A stretch of 64,000 bases of DNA from Nereida sp. MMG025 (GTDB taxonomy: Bacteria; Pseudomonadota; Alphaproteobacteria; Rhodobacterales; Rhodobacteraceae), in NCBI RefSeq assembly GCF_021654165.1, contig NZ_JAKFZN010000002.1, positions 115,001 through 179,000 on the forward strand, in the 5' to 3' direction. Of the stretch, positions 56,562 to 63,537 are shown one piece after another. How positions within the stretch are numbered: the stretch's first letter is position 1; each line of letters starts with the position of its first letter. Made by a program: the position numbers and the translations under genes. Under the pieces are notes generated by a model. That model searched no databases and was not told the origin of the DNA. It saw nothing but the letters and a program-made list of their open reading frames with translations.

Positions 56562-56945
56562 CTAGACAGGAACCTCCGCACTGTCCCAAATGCTGTCCAA
56601 TGATGCCTCGCCCACGCGCAACAACCTTGCAAATGTCGCGCCCATCGCGGCCTCGTCGCGCCGCGCATATGTCTCGCCAAAGTCAGCCGCCACGCGTGAC
56701 AATTTGTGCATTCCCACTTGCTCGGCAATCGCAATCAGGCTGCGCGCCGTTTTGGCCAAAGCCTCATGCTCATTGGCGCGGAAATGCGCCTCCATCCTGT
56801 TGATACGCGCAGAGATTTCTTCAAGCGCGCGGCACACCACACCCTCGGCCCCGTTATCGCCCAACTGAACATAAAGCTCTGCCAAACGATCACGGTCCAA
56901 CCCAGCATTTTCAACGTGTCTCAATACAACAACCTGTTCCACCAT
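56562..56945 (-). CDS. HPt-like helical protein without the phospho-accepting His
   Basis: This is a 127-residue all-helical protein. Residues about 50-115 align with a histidine phosphotransfer domain by pattern (helix with ALAKTARSLIAIAEQVGM, then LSRVAADFGETYA). At the site where HPt domains have HTLKGSA this one reads KTARSLI, so the accepting His is replaced by Lys65. It therefore cannot relay phosphate in the usual way and could be a binding partner or anti-adaptor. The ATG at 56945 with GGGGAAG directly upstream is used; upstream GTG starts are possible. It is divergent from the carbonic anhydrase gene. Confidence 0.6.
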   Translation of the reverse strand: MVEQVVVLRHVENAGLDRDRLAELYVQLGDNGAEGVVCRALEEISARINRMEAHFRANEHEALAKTARSLIAIAEQVGMHKLSRVAADFGETYARRDEAAMGATFARLLRVGEASLDSIWDSAEVPV

Positions 56946-57095
56946 CTTCCCCACTATGTTCACACGCCCCCACGTGCGTCCCTTGGGATGACAGCAAATG
57001 GTATCCAAATCCTTTCGCACGCTTTGCAAAAATCACTCGAAATTCACTCAAATTCAGCCTATTGCGGGGAAACGCTGATCCCAAGGAGGCCGCAG

Positions 57096-57764
57096 ATGCC
57101 CTTGTCCAAACCGCTCCCTCAATACCTTGTGCAGCGATATGTCGGTTGGAAAGCCACCACGTATGCCGACAACGAAGTCTGGCATCGCAGGCTTGCCGAA
57201 CTGGGTCAGCATCCCCGCGCTATGGTGATTTCATGTTGTGACAGTCGTGTGCAGGTCACTGATTTGTTTGGCGCAGATCCCGGCGAATTTTTCATTCACC
57301 GCAATATCGCCAATCTGGTGCCGCCTTACGAACCTGATGGCGATCACCATGGCACGTCAGCGGCTGTTGAATACGCTGTGTCCGAACTCAAAGTCGCGCA
57401 TCTGATTGTTGTGGGCCATTCCAACTGTGGCGGGGTATCTGGCTGCGCGGCCATGTGCGAAGGCCATGCGCCCAAGCTGGAAGAAAAAGAAAGCTTCGTA
57501 GGCCGTTGGCTGGATATTCTGCGCCCGGGCTATGAGGCCGTGAAAGACATCAAAGACGACAAGGAACGCACCCGCGCCTTGGAAAAGAAAGCCGTTGAGG
57601 TCAGCCTCGAAAACCTCCAGCAATTTCCATTTATCCTCGAAGCGGCAAAGGGCGGCGGTCTAAGCCTGCATGGGCTGTGGATTGATATTGCAGAAGGCCG
57701 GTTGGAAACGTTCATCCCCGGCGAAGGGTTTGTGCAAGTCGGGCCAAACAAATTGCATACCTGA
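57096..57764 (+). CDS. Beta-class carbonic anhydrase
   Basis: This 222-residue zinc enzyme interconverts CO2 and bicarbonate. The motifs are CCDSRVQVTDLFG (Cys-x-Asp-Arg zinc site), FFIHRNIANLV and VGHSNCGGVSG (His and Cys ligands). The start at 57096 has a perfect AAGGAGG. There is no signal peptide, so it acts in the cytosol. It lies 49 nt upstream of the SbtA gene in the same direction, so the pair supplies and interconverts inorganic carbon. Confidence 0.95.
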   Translation: MPLSKPLPQYLVQRYVGWKATTYADNEVWHRRLAELGQHPRAMVISCCDSRVQVTDLFGADPGEFFIHRNIANLVPPYEPDGDHHGTSAAVEYAVSELKVAHLIVVGHSNCGGVSGCAAMCEGHAPKLEEKESFVGRWLDILRPGYEAVKDIKDDKERTRALEKKAVEVSLENLQQFPFILEAAKGGGLSLHGLWIDIAEGRLETFIPGEGFVQVGPNKLHT

Positions 57765-57813
57765 TCGCTGGCGCTTACACGCACGGGCAAAGACGCAACA
57801 TCGAGGGCTTATC

Positions 57814-58791
57814 ATGGACGGAATTCTGGCTCTGGCTGCCAACAACCTGCTATCGCCAATCATTTTGTCGTTTGCCTTGGGGCTCTTTGCCGCCCTTGCC
57901 CGATCCGAGCTGACAATCCCCGAGGCCGTTGCGAAAGGCCTGTCCATCTATCTTCTGTTCGCCATCGGTTTCAAAGGCGGTGTTGCCGTTTCAGACAACG
58001 GGCTGGACGCAAAACTCATCTGGACCCTTGTTGCAGGCGGCGTCCTGTCTTTCGTGTTGCCGCTTATTGCATTTTTATTGCTCAGGATCCTGTCGCGCCT
58101 TGATGCGGTCAACGCCGCCGCCGTCGCAGCGCACTACGGCTCGATCAGCATTGTCACCTTTGTTGCAGGCACCTCTGTCCTGCAAAGCTCGGGCATTGCC
58201 TCAGAAGGCTATATGGTGGCCGTTGCCGCCGTGATGGAAGCGCCGGCCATCCTCTCTGCTCTGTGGCTTATCAGCCGCGGGTCTGACGGCGGGCGCATGG
58301 ACGCAGGACTGTGGCGCGAAATCCTTTTGAACGGTTCGATCGTCTTGCTGGTTGGATCGTTCCTGATCGGTGCGGCGACAGGACAAAAGGGACTGAGCGA
58401 AATTGGCCCCTTCATCGTGGCCCCGTTTAAGGGCGTGTTGTGTCTGTTCCTGTTGGATATGGGGCTGGTGGCAGGGCGCGGCCTGCGCAATGCGCGCGGC
58501 ACGATCACCATCGGCCTTTTGGCATTCGGCATCCTGATGCCACTGATTTCGAGCATGATTGGTCTGGTCGCGGGACTGATCCTTGGCCTGTCACTTGGCG
58601 GTGTGGTTCTGCTTATGGTGCTGTCGGCATCGGCCAGCTATATCGCCGTGCCAGCTGCGATGCGCGTCGCCGTTCCCGAAGCCGACCCGGCGGTCTACCT
58701 GACGCTCTCGCTTGGCGTGACTTTCCCCTTCAACTTGACCCTTGGCATTCCGCTTTATCTTGCGGTGGCCAGCACCTTTATCGGAGGATAG
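57814..58791 (+). CDS. sbtA: SbtA-type sodium-dependent bicarbonate transporter
   Basis: This 325-residue polytopic membrane protein of the DUF897/SbtA family has about ten helices in two repeats. Stretches such as GLSIYLLFAIGFKGGVAV, AAVAAHYGSISIVTFVAG and LSASASYIAVPAAMRVAVPEADP are family hallmarks. SbtA imports bicarbonate driven by sodium in cyanobacteria; heterotroph members are less studied. It is shorter than cyanobacterial SbtA (about 370 residues). A GAGGG lies before the ATG. It precedes sbtB by 4 nt and follows a carbonic anhydrase gene. Confidence 0.92.
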   Translation: MDGILALAANNLLSPIILSFALGLFAALARSELTIPEAVAKGLSIYLLFAIGFKGGVAVSDNGLDAKLIWTLVAGGVLSFVLPLIAFLLLRILSRLDAVNAAAVAAHYGSISIVTFVAGTSVLQSSGIASEGYMVAVAAVMEAPAILSALWLISRGSDGGRMDAGLWREILLNGSIVLLVGSFLIGAATGQKGLSEIGPFIVAPFKGVLCLFLLDMGLVAGRGLRNARGTITIGLLAFGILMPLISSMIGLVAGLILGLSLGGVVLLMVLSASASYIAVPAAMRVAVPEADPAVYLTLSLGVTFPFNLTLGIPLYLAVASTFIGG

Positions 58792-58795
58792 CCCA

Positions 58796-59104
58796 ATGGA
58801 AACCCACAAGGCCAAACGGGTCGCAATCATCATCGAAGCCCCCATGGAGCGCCGCCTGACAGACGCGCTGGCCGCCGCTGGTGTCACAGGTTTTTCCATC
58901 CTGCCCGTTCTGGGCGGGTCGGGCAAATCGGGCCAGTGGTCGCGCGAAGGCCAGTTGGGGCGCTCTGGCATGATGCAGGTGGTTTGCATCATACGCCCCG
59001 AACGTCTGGATGATTTGCTGCAAGCTGCGTTCAAAGTGGTTGAGCGGCATATGGGCGTTGTCACCGTCAGCGACTGCGAAGTCCTGCGCGCGGAACGGTT
59101 CTAA
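58796..59104 (+). CDS. sbtB: SbtB-like PII family regulator
   Basis: The 102-residue PII-like protein is the expected regulator of SbtA. It has a ferredoxin-like fold with a T-loop rich in Gly/Ser (LGGSGKSGQWSREGQLG) and lacks the Tyr51 of classic PII. In cyanobacteria SbtB binds adenine nucleotides such as cAMP and AMP and modulates SbtA. The start at 58796 follows CGGAGG and is 4 nt after the sbtA stop, so the two are coupled. No C-terminal Cys loop is seen. Confidence 0.85.
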   Translation: METHKAKRVAIIIEAPMERRLTDALAAAGVTGFSILPVLGGSGKSGQWSREGQLGRSGMMQVVCIIRPERLDDLLQAAFKVVERHMGVVTVSDCEVLRAERF

Positions 59105-59108
59105 GCGG

Positions 59109-59276
59109 ATGCTCAGCAATATCGTTCTGGCGGTCGCCCTCGTTCTTGGCGCCATGGCGGCATGGACCCGCTTTGGCCCTAGCGCCACATTCCTCGGCTG
59201 GACGGCAGATCGCTTTTTGTTCGCAGCCCTGTTTGTCGGCGGTCTTGGCATCGTCATGAAAGGCGGCGGGGTCTAA
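59109..59276 (+). CDS. Small two-helix membrane protein in the sbt operon, 55 aa
   Basis: I do not recognise this protein. Two hydrophobic segments (residues about 4-20 and 35-52) are joined by an Arg/Gly-containing loop (TRFGPSATFLGW), and the chain ends GIVMKGGGV. It starts 4 nt after sbtB and precedes a terminator, so it is co-transcribed and probably co-translated. A role as an SbtA accessory subunit is inferred from position only. The initiation region is not strong (AAGCGG before ATG). Confidence 0.6.
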   Translation: MLSNIVLAVALVLGAMAAWTRFGPSATFLGWTADRFLFAALFVGGLGIVMKGGGV

Positions 59277-59308
59277 CGAAAAAAGGCGACCCTATCAAAG
59301 GCCGCCTT
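59277..59308 (-). terminator. Terminator after asd
   Basis: The hairpin arms AAGGCGACC/GGCCGCCTT (59283-59291, 59300-59308) pair with one mismatch and are followed on the minus strand by a T run. The asd gene ends 22 nt upstream. It may also catch the convergent sbt operon. Confidence 0.75.
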
Positions 59309-59329
59309 CTATTCGCTATCCTTGCCCGT

Positions 59330-60352
59330 TTAGGCTTTCTTAAGGACCTCACGGCCCAGAAGCTCTGCAATTTGCACCGCGTTCAGGGCAGCCCCTTTGC
59401 GCAGGTTGTCGGACACGCACCACAAGTTCAGGCCGTTCTCAATCGTCACGTCCTGACGCACGCGGCTGATGAACGTCGCAAAGTCGCCCGCACATTCCAC
59501 AGGCGTCACATAGCCGCCAGGTTCACGCTTATCGATCACCATGATACCAGGGGCCTCGCGCAGGATGTCACGCGCTTCATCTTCATCAAGGAAATCCTCA
59601 AATTCGATGTTGATCGCTTCCGAGTGGCCAACAAACACAGGCACGCGCACGCAGGTCGCGGTGACCTTGATCGCAGGGTCGACGATCTTTTTCGTTTCGG
59701 CGACCATCTTCCATTCTTCTTTGGTGTCACCGCTGTCCATGAACACATCAATCTGCGGGATCACGTTGAAGGCAATCTGCTTTTGGAACGCCTCTGGCGG
59801 CACGTCCTTTGTGGGGTTGTAGACGGCTTTGGTCTGTTCCCACAGCTCGTCCATCCCATTTTTACCCGCACCTGATACGGACTGATATGTGCTGACCACA
59901 ACACGTTTGATCTTGGCGCGGTCATGCAACGGCTTGAGGGCTACAACCATCTGCGCGGTAGAACAGTTGGGGTTGGCGATAATGTTCTTGTTTTTGTAGT
60001 CGTGGATCGCCTGTGGGTTCACCTCGGGCACGATTAGCGGGATCTGCTCATCATAGCGGTAAAGCGACGAGTTATCGATGACCACGCAGCCCGCTTTGGC
60101 GGCTTTGGGCGCATGCACCTTGGTGGCTTCGGACCCGACAGCAAACAGCGCCATGTCCCAACCCGTAAAGTCGAACGTCTCAAGATCCTGCGTCTTCAAC
60201 GTCTTGTCGCCAAAGCTTACTTCCGTCCCGAGCGAACGGCGGCTGGCAAGCACGGCGATCTTCTCGATTGGGAACTGACGCTCCTCAAGGATGTTCAGCA
60301 TTTCGCGGCCCACGTTACCAGTGGCGCCTACGACGACGACATTATAACCCAT
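59330..60352 (-). CDS. asd: Aspartate-semialdehyde dehydrogenase
   Basis: Asd is the second enzyme of the aspartate family pathway (Lys/Met/Thr and diaminopimelate), reducing aspartyl phosphate. The 340-residue NADPH enzyme has VVVGATGNVGREML at the N-terminus, the catalytic Cys in IIANPNCSTAQM near residue 130, SYQSVSGAGKNGM next, and the catalytic His in VPVFVGHSEAINIE. The protein and its ligands are full length. The gene stands alone between the sbt operon and a 347-bp gap. Confidence 0.97.
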   Translation of the reverse strand: MGYNVVVVGATGNVGREMLNILEERQFPIEKIAVLASRRSLGTEVSFGDKTLKTQDLETFDFTGWDMALFAVGSEATKVHAPKAAKAGCVVIDNSSLYRYDEQIPLIVPEVNPQAIHDYKNKNIIANPNCSTAQMVVALKPLHDRAKIKRVVVSTYQSVSGAGKNGMDELWEQTKAVYNPTKDVPPEAFQKQIAFNVIPQIDVFMDSGDTKEEWKMVAETKKIVDPAIKVTATCVRVPVFVGHSEAINIEFEDFLDEDEARDILREAPGIMVIDKREPGGYVTPVECAGDFATFISRVRQDVTIENGLNLWCVSDNLRKGAALNAVQIAELLGREVLKKA

Positions 60353-60699
60353 CTTTCATGTTCTCCTAAATCTGCCCGCATCTGGGGCTGCGGCGCACTT
60401 ACAAGGGAATCGGCCCCATGAAAAGGGACCAACCGCCGCATTGCAGCACCAAAGATTGACTTGTGGCGCAATCTCCTCCATATGCACATCAACCGCTGAT
60501 GGTCTGCCGCGTGAGCAGGAGGGTGCAATCACCCGACATCAGTGCCTATCCCAGAGTTCCCAATTCACGCGGGGTGTTCGAGAGCATTCGTTCGGCAGGC
60601 TTGCATCCGCACGTCTGTCAGAAACAGAATGCCAACCGCGTTGCTGACCCCGCCAAAGATGTGCGGGGCACCATCGTTGATATGTGAAAGGGTCATTTC
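60353..60699 (+). other. Long gene-free gap before the DEAD-box helicase
   Basis: This 347-bp stretch has no convincing gene: short frames within it (60441-60647 and 60463-60687, plus) show no family features. A TTGACT at 60456-60461 with a weak CATATG-like -10 nearby could be a promoter of the helicase, giving a leader of over 200 nt. The asd promoter must lie at the left end. No tRNA or known riboswitch is visible. Confidence 0.4.
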
Positions 60700-61992
60700 T
60701 TGACCGAATTTAATATGTTGGGGCTAAACCCCAAGCTGATGCAAAACATCAAAAAAGCGGGCTACGATCAGGCCACGCCAATCCAGGCCCAAGCCATTCC
60801 ACTGGTGCTGCAGGGCATCGACGTGATGGGTCTGGCCCAAACGGGCACAGGCAAAACGGCCGCCTTCGGCCTGCCTATGGCAGAACTGCTGATGGAACAG
60901 ACGGGCAAACCCGCACCCAAAACCGTCAAGGCGCTGATCCTTGCCCCGACCCGCGAGTTGGTGAACCAGATCTGCGACAACCTGAAGGTCTATGTCGCTG
61001 GCACGCCGCTCAAGGTGCATTCGGTTGTCGGTGGCCAGTCCATCAACCGCCAAATCGCCCTTCTGGGCCGTGGGTCCGACATTCTTGTGGCCACCCCGGG
61101 CCGTCTGATGGATCTGGTCGACCGCAAGGCTGTGTTCCTTGATACCGCCAAAATGCTGGTGCTGGACGAGGCCGATCAGATGCTCGACATGGGCTTCATC
61201 CATGCGCTGCGCAAAATCGCACCTTTGCTTGGCACGCCCCGCCAGACCATGCTGTTTTCGGCCACGATGTCCAAACAGATGGAAGAACTCGCTGGCGCGT
61301 TCCTCAACACCCCCAAGCGCATCCAGGTCAGCGCACCCGGCAAAGCCGCCGATAAAATCGAACAATGCCTCTATTGGGTGCAGGGTCCGGCAAAAGCGGA
61401 CAAGCTGGTTGAATTGCTTGGCAATACCGAAGGCGCACAAAGCATCGTCTTTGGCCGTACCAAACACGGCTGCGAAAAGCTGATGAAGCATCTGTGTGCC
61501 AAAGGTTTTGCCGCCGTTTCAATCCACGGCAACAAAAGCCAGAACCAACGTGACCGCGCGCTGAAAGCCTTCAAAACAGGTGAAGCCACTGTGATGGTCG
61601 CCACCGATGTGGCCGCACGCGGCATCGACATCCCTGATGTGAAATACGTTTATAACTACGAGCTGCCAGAAGTGCCTGAAAACTACGTGCACCGTATCGG
61701 TCGGACCGCGCGTGCCGGTGCTGATGGACAGGCCGTAGCCTTCGTATCAGGGCAGGAAATCGGCTATCTGCGGGCGATCCAGAAGGTGATGAAATTCACC
61801 ATCCCTGTTGCAGGCGGCACCGAGCCGATGGAAGAAGACCCACCCAAGCGCGGTGGCGGCGGTGGTCGTCGCGGCGGCGGGGGCAAGCCCCGTGCGCACA
61901 AAGGCGGTGGCTATCACCGCGCGAAAACAGCGGCTGGCGGCAAGCCGGGCAACGGCGGAAAACCCCGTCGTCGGCGCAAGCCCGCGGCGTAA
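60700..61992 (+). CDS. DEAD-box RNA helicase (RhlE-like)
   Basis: The 430-residue ATP-dependent RNA helicase has the full motif set: ATPIQAQAIP (Q motif), AQTGTGKT (46-53), PTRELV, TPGR, DEAD at 156-159 (VLDEADQMLDMGF), SAT, RGIDIP and HRIGRTARAG near 330. The C-terminal 50 residues are a Gly/Arg/Lys-rich tail for RNA binding. Initiation is at a TTG (60700) after AAAGGG, or at ATG 60715. It carries a long leader and is followed by a perfect palindrome that has no T run. Confidence 0.95.
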   Translation: MTEFNMLGLNPKLMQNIKKAGYDQATPIQAQAIPLVLQGIDVMGLAQTGTGKTAAFGLPMAELLMEQTGKPAPKTVKALILAPTRELVNQICDNLKVYVAGTPLKVHSVVGGQSINRQIALLGRGSDILVATPGRLMDLVDRKAVFLDTAKMLVLDEADQMLDMGFIHALRKIAPLLGTPRQTMLFSATMSKQMEELAGAFLNTPKRIQVSAPGKAADKIEQCLYWVQGPAKADKLVELLGNTEGAQSIVFGRTKHGCEKLMKHLCAKGFAAVSIHGNKSQNQRDRALKAFKTGEATVMVATDVAARGIDIPDVKYVYNYELPEVPENYVHRIGRTARAGADGQAVAFVSGQEIGYLRAIQKVMKFTIPVAGGTEPMEEDPPKRGGGGGRRGGGGKPRAHKGGGYHRAKTAAGGKPGNGGKPRRRRKPAA

Positions 61993-61995
61993 GGC

Positions 61996-62021
61996 GTAAG
62001 GTGGAGCCAGCTCCACCTTAC
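61996..62021. repeat. Perfect palindrome, copy 1 (12-bp arms)
   Basis: GTAAGGTGGAGC and GCTCCACCTTAC are perfect reverse complements around a 2-nt centre, directly after the helicase gene. There is no T run, so it is not a standard terminator. The first 10 bases of the arm recur exactly at 62656-62681. A second short palindrome (CCACCG/CGGTGG) follows at 62023-62036. Confidence 0.8.
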
Positions 62022-62259
62022 CCCACCGCACGGTGGTATCAGGTTTTGTTAACCCTTTCGCGGCATTCTAGCGGCAAGGACGTCCCCGCATGGGCCTGAC
62101 ACCCCCATGCCCCAAAACGCAAACTCCAACTGGATCAATGCCCCATTAAAGCCCGGGCGTTGGCTTGCACCTCTTGGCGGCGCCGCCACCTTTAACGGCC
62201 CCACCCACCTAAACCATAGCGAGACACCAAATCAGCCGATCACCCAAGGGTGCCATCGG

Positions 62260-62676
62260 CTAGCGGTGCAGCACACCACGCCTGAGCATCACAGCAAGCC
62301 AAGCGGCCAATACACCGTCCATCCCAAGACAGATCGGCCCCCACCAATGGGGCGCGGGATTGGACTCAAAGACGTGATAGGTCACATCAAAAATCAGATG
62401 CAGCACAAGCGCCGCAACCACCCACCACAATGTCGTGGCATATCCCAAAAACGCCATGCCGATGAAAAGCGTTGCAACGCTGGCGTTAAAGACGAACCCC
62501 ATCGCATGGGTCCCATCCACAGCAAAGACGACATAGAACAAAGCGATGGCGATCATTGTCACCACCCAAGCACCGCGGCTGCGTGTCAGCCCCGCGGCGT
62601 GACCGGCAGCAAGGAACACAGCGGCCAAAACCGCGCCCAAAAGCGCAATAGCGAGGTAAGGTGGAATAAAGTCCAC
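62260..62676 (-). CDS. Hypothetical four-helix membrane protein, 138 aa
   Basis: I do not recognise this protein. Four to five hydrophobic segments span almost the whole chain: PPYLAIALLGAVLAAVFLA, WVVTMIAIALFYVVFAVDG, FIGMAFLGYATTLWWVVAAL and a last one after DVTYHVFESNPAPHWWG. Conserved-looking His, Asp and Trp residues sit in loops (HLIFDVTYH, WWGPICLGMDG). The start is a GTG at 62676, inside the second palindrome, seven bases after the USP stop. The hydrophobicity and the coupling to the USP gene support a real gene; a search is needed for a family. Confidence 0.6.
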   Translation of the reverse strand: MDFIPPYLAIALLGAVLAAVFLAAGHAAGLTRSRGAWVVTMIAIALFYVVFAVDGTHAMGFVFNASVATLFIGMAFLGYATTLWWVVAALVLHLIFDVTYHVFESNPAPHWWGPICLGMDGVLAAWLAVMLRRGVLHR

Positions 62677-62681
62677 CTTAC
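62656..62681. repeat. Palindrome, copy 2 (10-bp arms)
   Basis: GTAAGGTGGA and TCCACCTTAC are perfect reverse complements around a 6-nt centre (ATAAAG). The arms are identical to the outer 10 bases of copy 1 at 61996. It spans the GTG start of the membrane-protein gene at 62676 and ends 2 nt short of the stop of the universal stress gene. Confidence 0.8.
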
Positions 62682-62682
62682 T

Positions 62683-63534
62683 TTACCGGAACAACAAAAG
62701 CGGCACCTGACACGAGCGGATCATCTGCGTCGTGGTCGATCCGATGATCAGGCTACGAATACGGCTGTGCCCGTAAGCGCCCATCACAAGCATATCTGCC
62801 GCCCCGTCCCCGATCCGATCCGCAATCGCGTTTTCGGCTTGGCCCTCGGCGATCTCGGTGGTCACGGTCAGGCCTGCGCCCTTCAACATTGCGGCCGCCC
62901 CATCCAGCTTTTGGCGCACCTCCGCAGTGTCAGTTCCGGCCGTGACGACCTTGGCCTCAAGGCCCTTGAACAGCTTGGCACGCGCCACATGGTCAACTGC
63001 ACGCAAGGATGACTTGCCACCATCAAAGGCGATCAGAAAATCCTCAATGGGCTGATAGGCACGGCTGGTCACAAGGATCGGCTTGGTGCAACTGCGCACC
63101 ACGCGCTCAAGGTTTGATCCCAGATGCATCGTGGCAAAATCCGCGGCCTCGCCACGTTTGCCCACGATCACCAACTCTGCGTCCTCGGCCAACTTGCCAA
63201 GCTCCTGCACCAGATCACCCTGGCGCAACACCGTAGACACGCTCACGCCCTTTTCTGCAATCCGCGCCTCGGCGTCTTCCAGAATAGCGCGCCCGCGTTT
63301 GTGGTTCAGCTTGGCGCGTTCTTCGTCCAGTGCGCTCAGCTCTTCCATCAACTTGGACCGTGCACCAAGACCGATGTTGCCAGACAGATCCGCCTTGGCC
63401 TCGCGCCGTCCGATCACATGGGCCACAACCACATGGCCGCCGATCTTTTCTGCCACCCATGCCGCATGATCACACACGCTTTCCGAATAGACAGAGCCAT
63501 CGACCAGCGCGACAATTTTCTCAAGTTCAGCCAT
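62683..63534 (-). CDS. Universal stress protein with tandem UspA domains
   Basis: This 283-residue protein has two Usp folds. The first spans residues 1 to about 150, with the ATP-loop VGKRGEAADFATMHLGSN (G-x2-G-x9-G-S). The second spans about 160-283, with MGAYGHSRIRSLIIGST. Both loops match ATP-binding Usp proteins. It lies 3 nt downstream of the SulP transporter on the same transcript, a recurrent SulP-Usp pairing in marine bacteria. The Usp may sense ATP and adjust the transporter. Confidence 0.92.
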   Translation of the reverse strand: MAELEKIVALVDGSVYSESVCDHAAWVAEKIGGHVVVAHVIGRREAKADLSGNIGLGARSKLMEELSALDEERAKLNHKRGRAILEDAEARIAEKGVSVSTVLRQGDLVQELGKLAEDAELVIVGKRGEAADFATMHLGSNLERVVRSCTKPILVTSRAYQPIEDFLIAFDGGKSSLRAVDHVARAKLFKGLEAKVVTAGTDTAEVRQKLDGAAAMLKGAGLTVTTEIAEGQAENAIADRIGDGAADMLVMGAYGHSRIRSLIIGSTTTQMIRSCQVPLLLFR

Positions 63535-63537
63535 AGC

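Noticed and set aside
62107-63012. Plus-strand frame (301 codons) opposite the membrane-protein and Usp genes
   Set aside because: It is antisense to two better-supported genes; no domain is recognisable.
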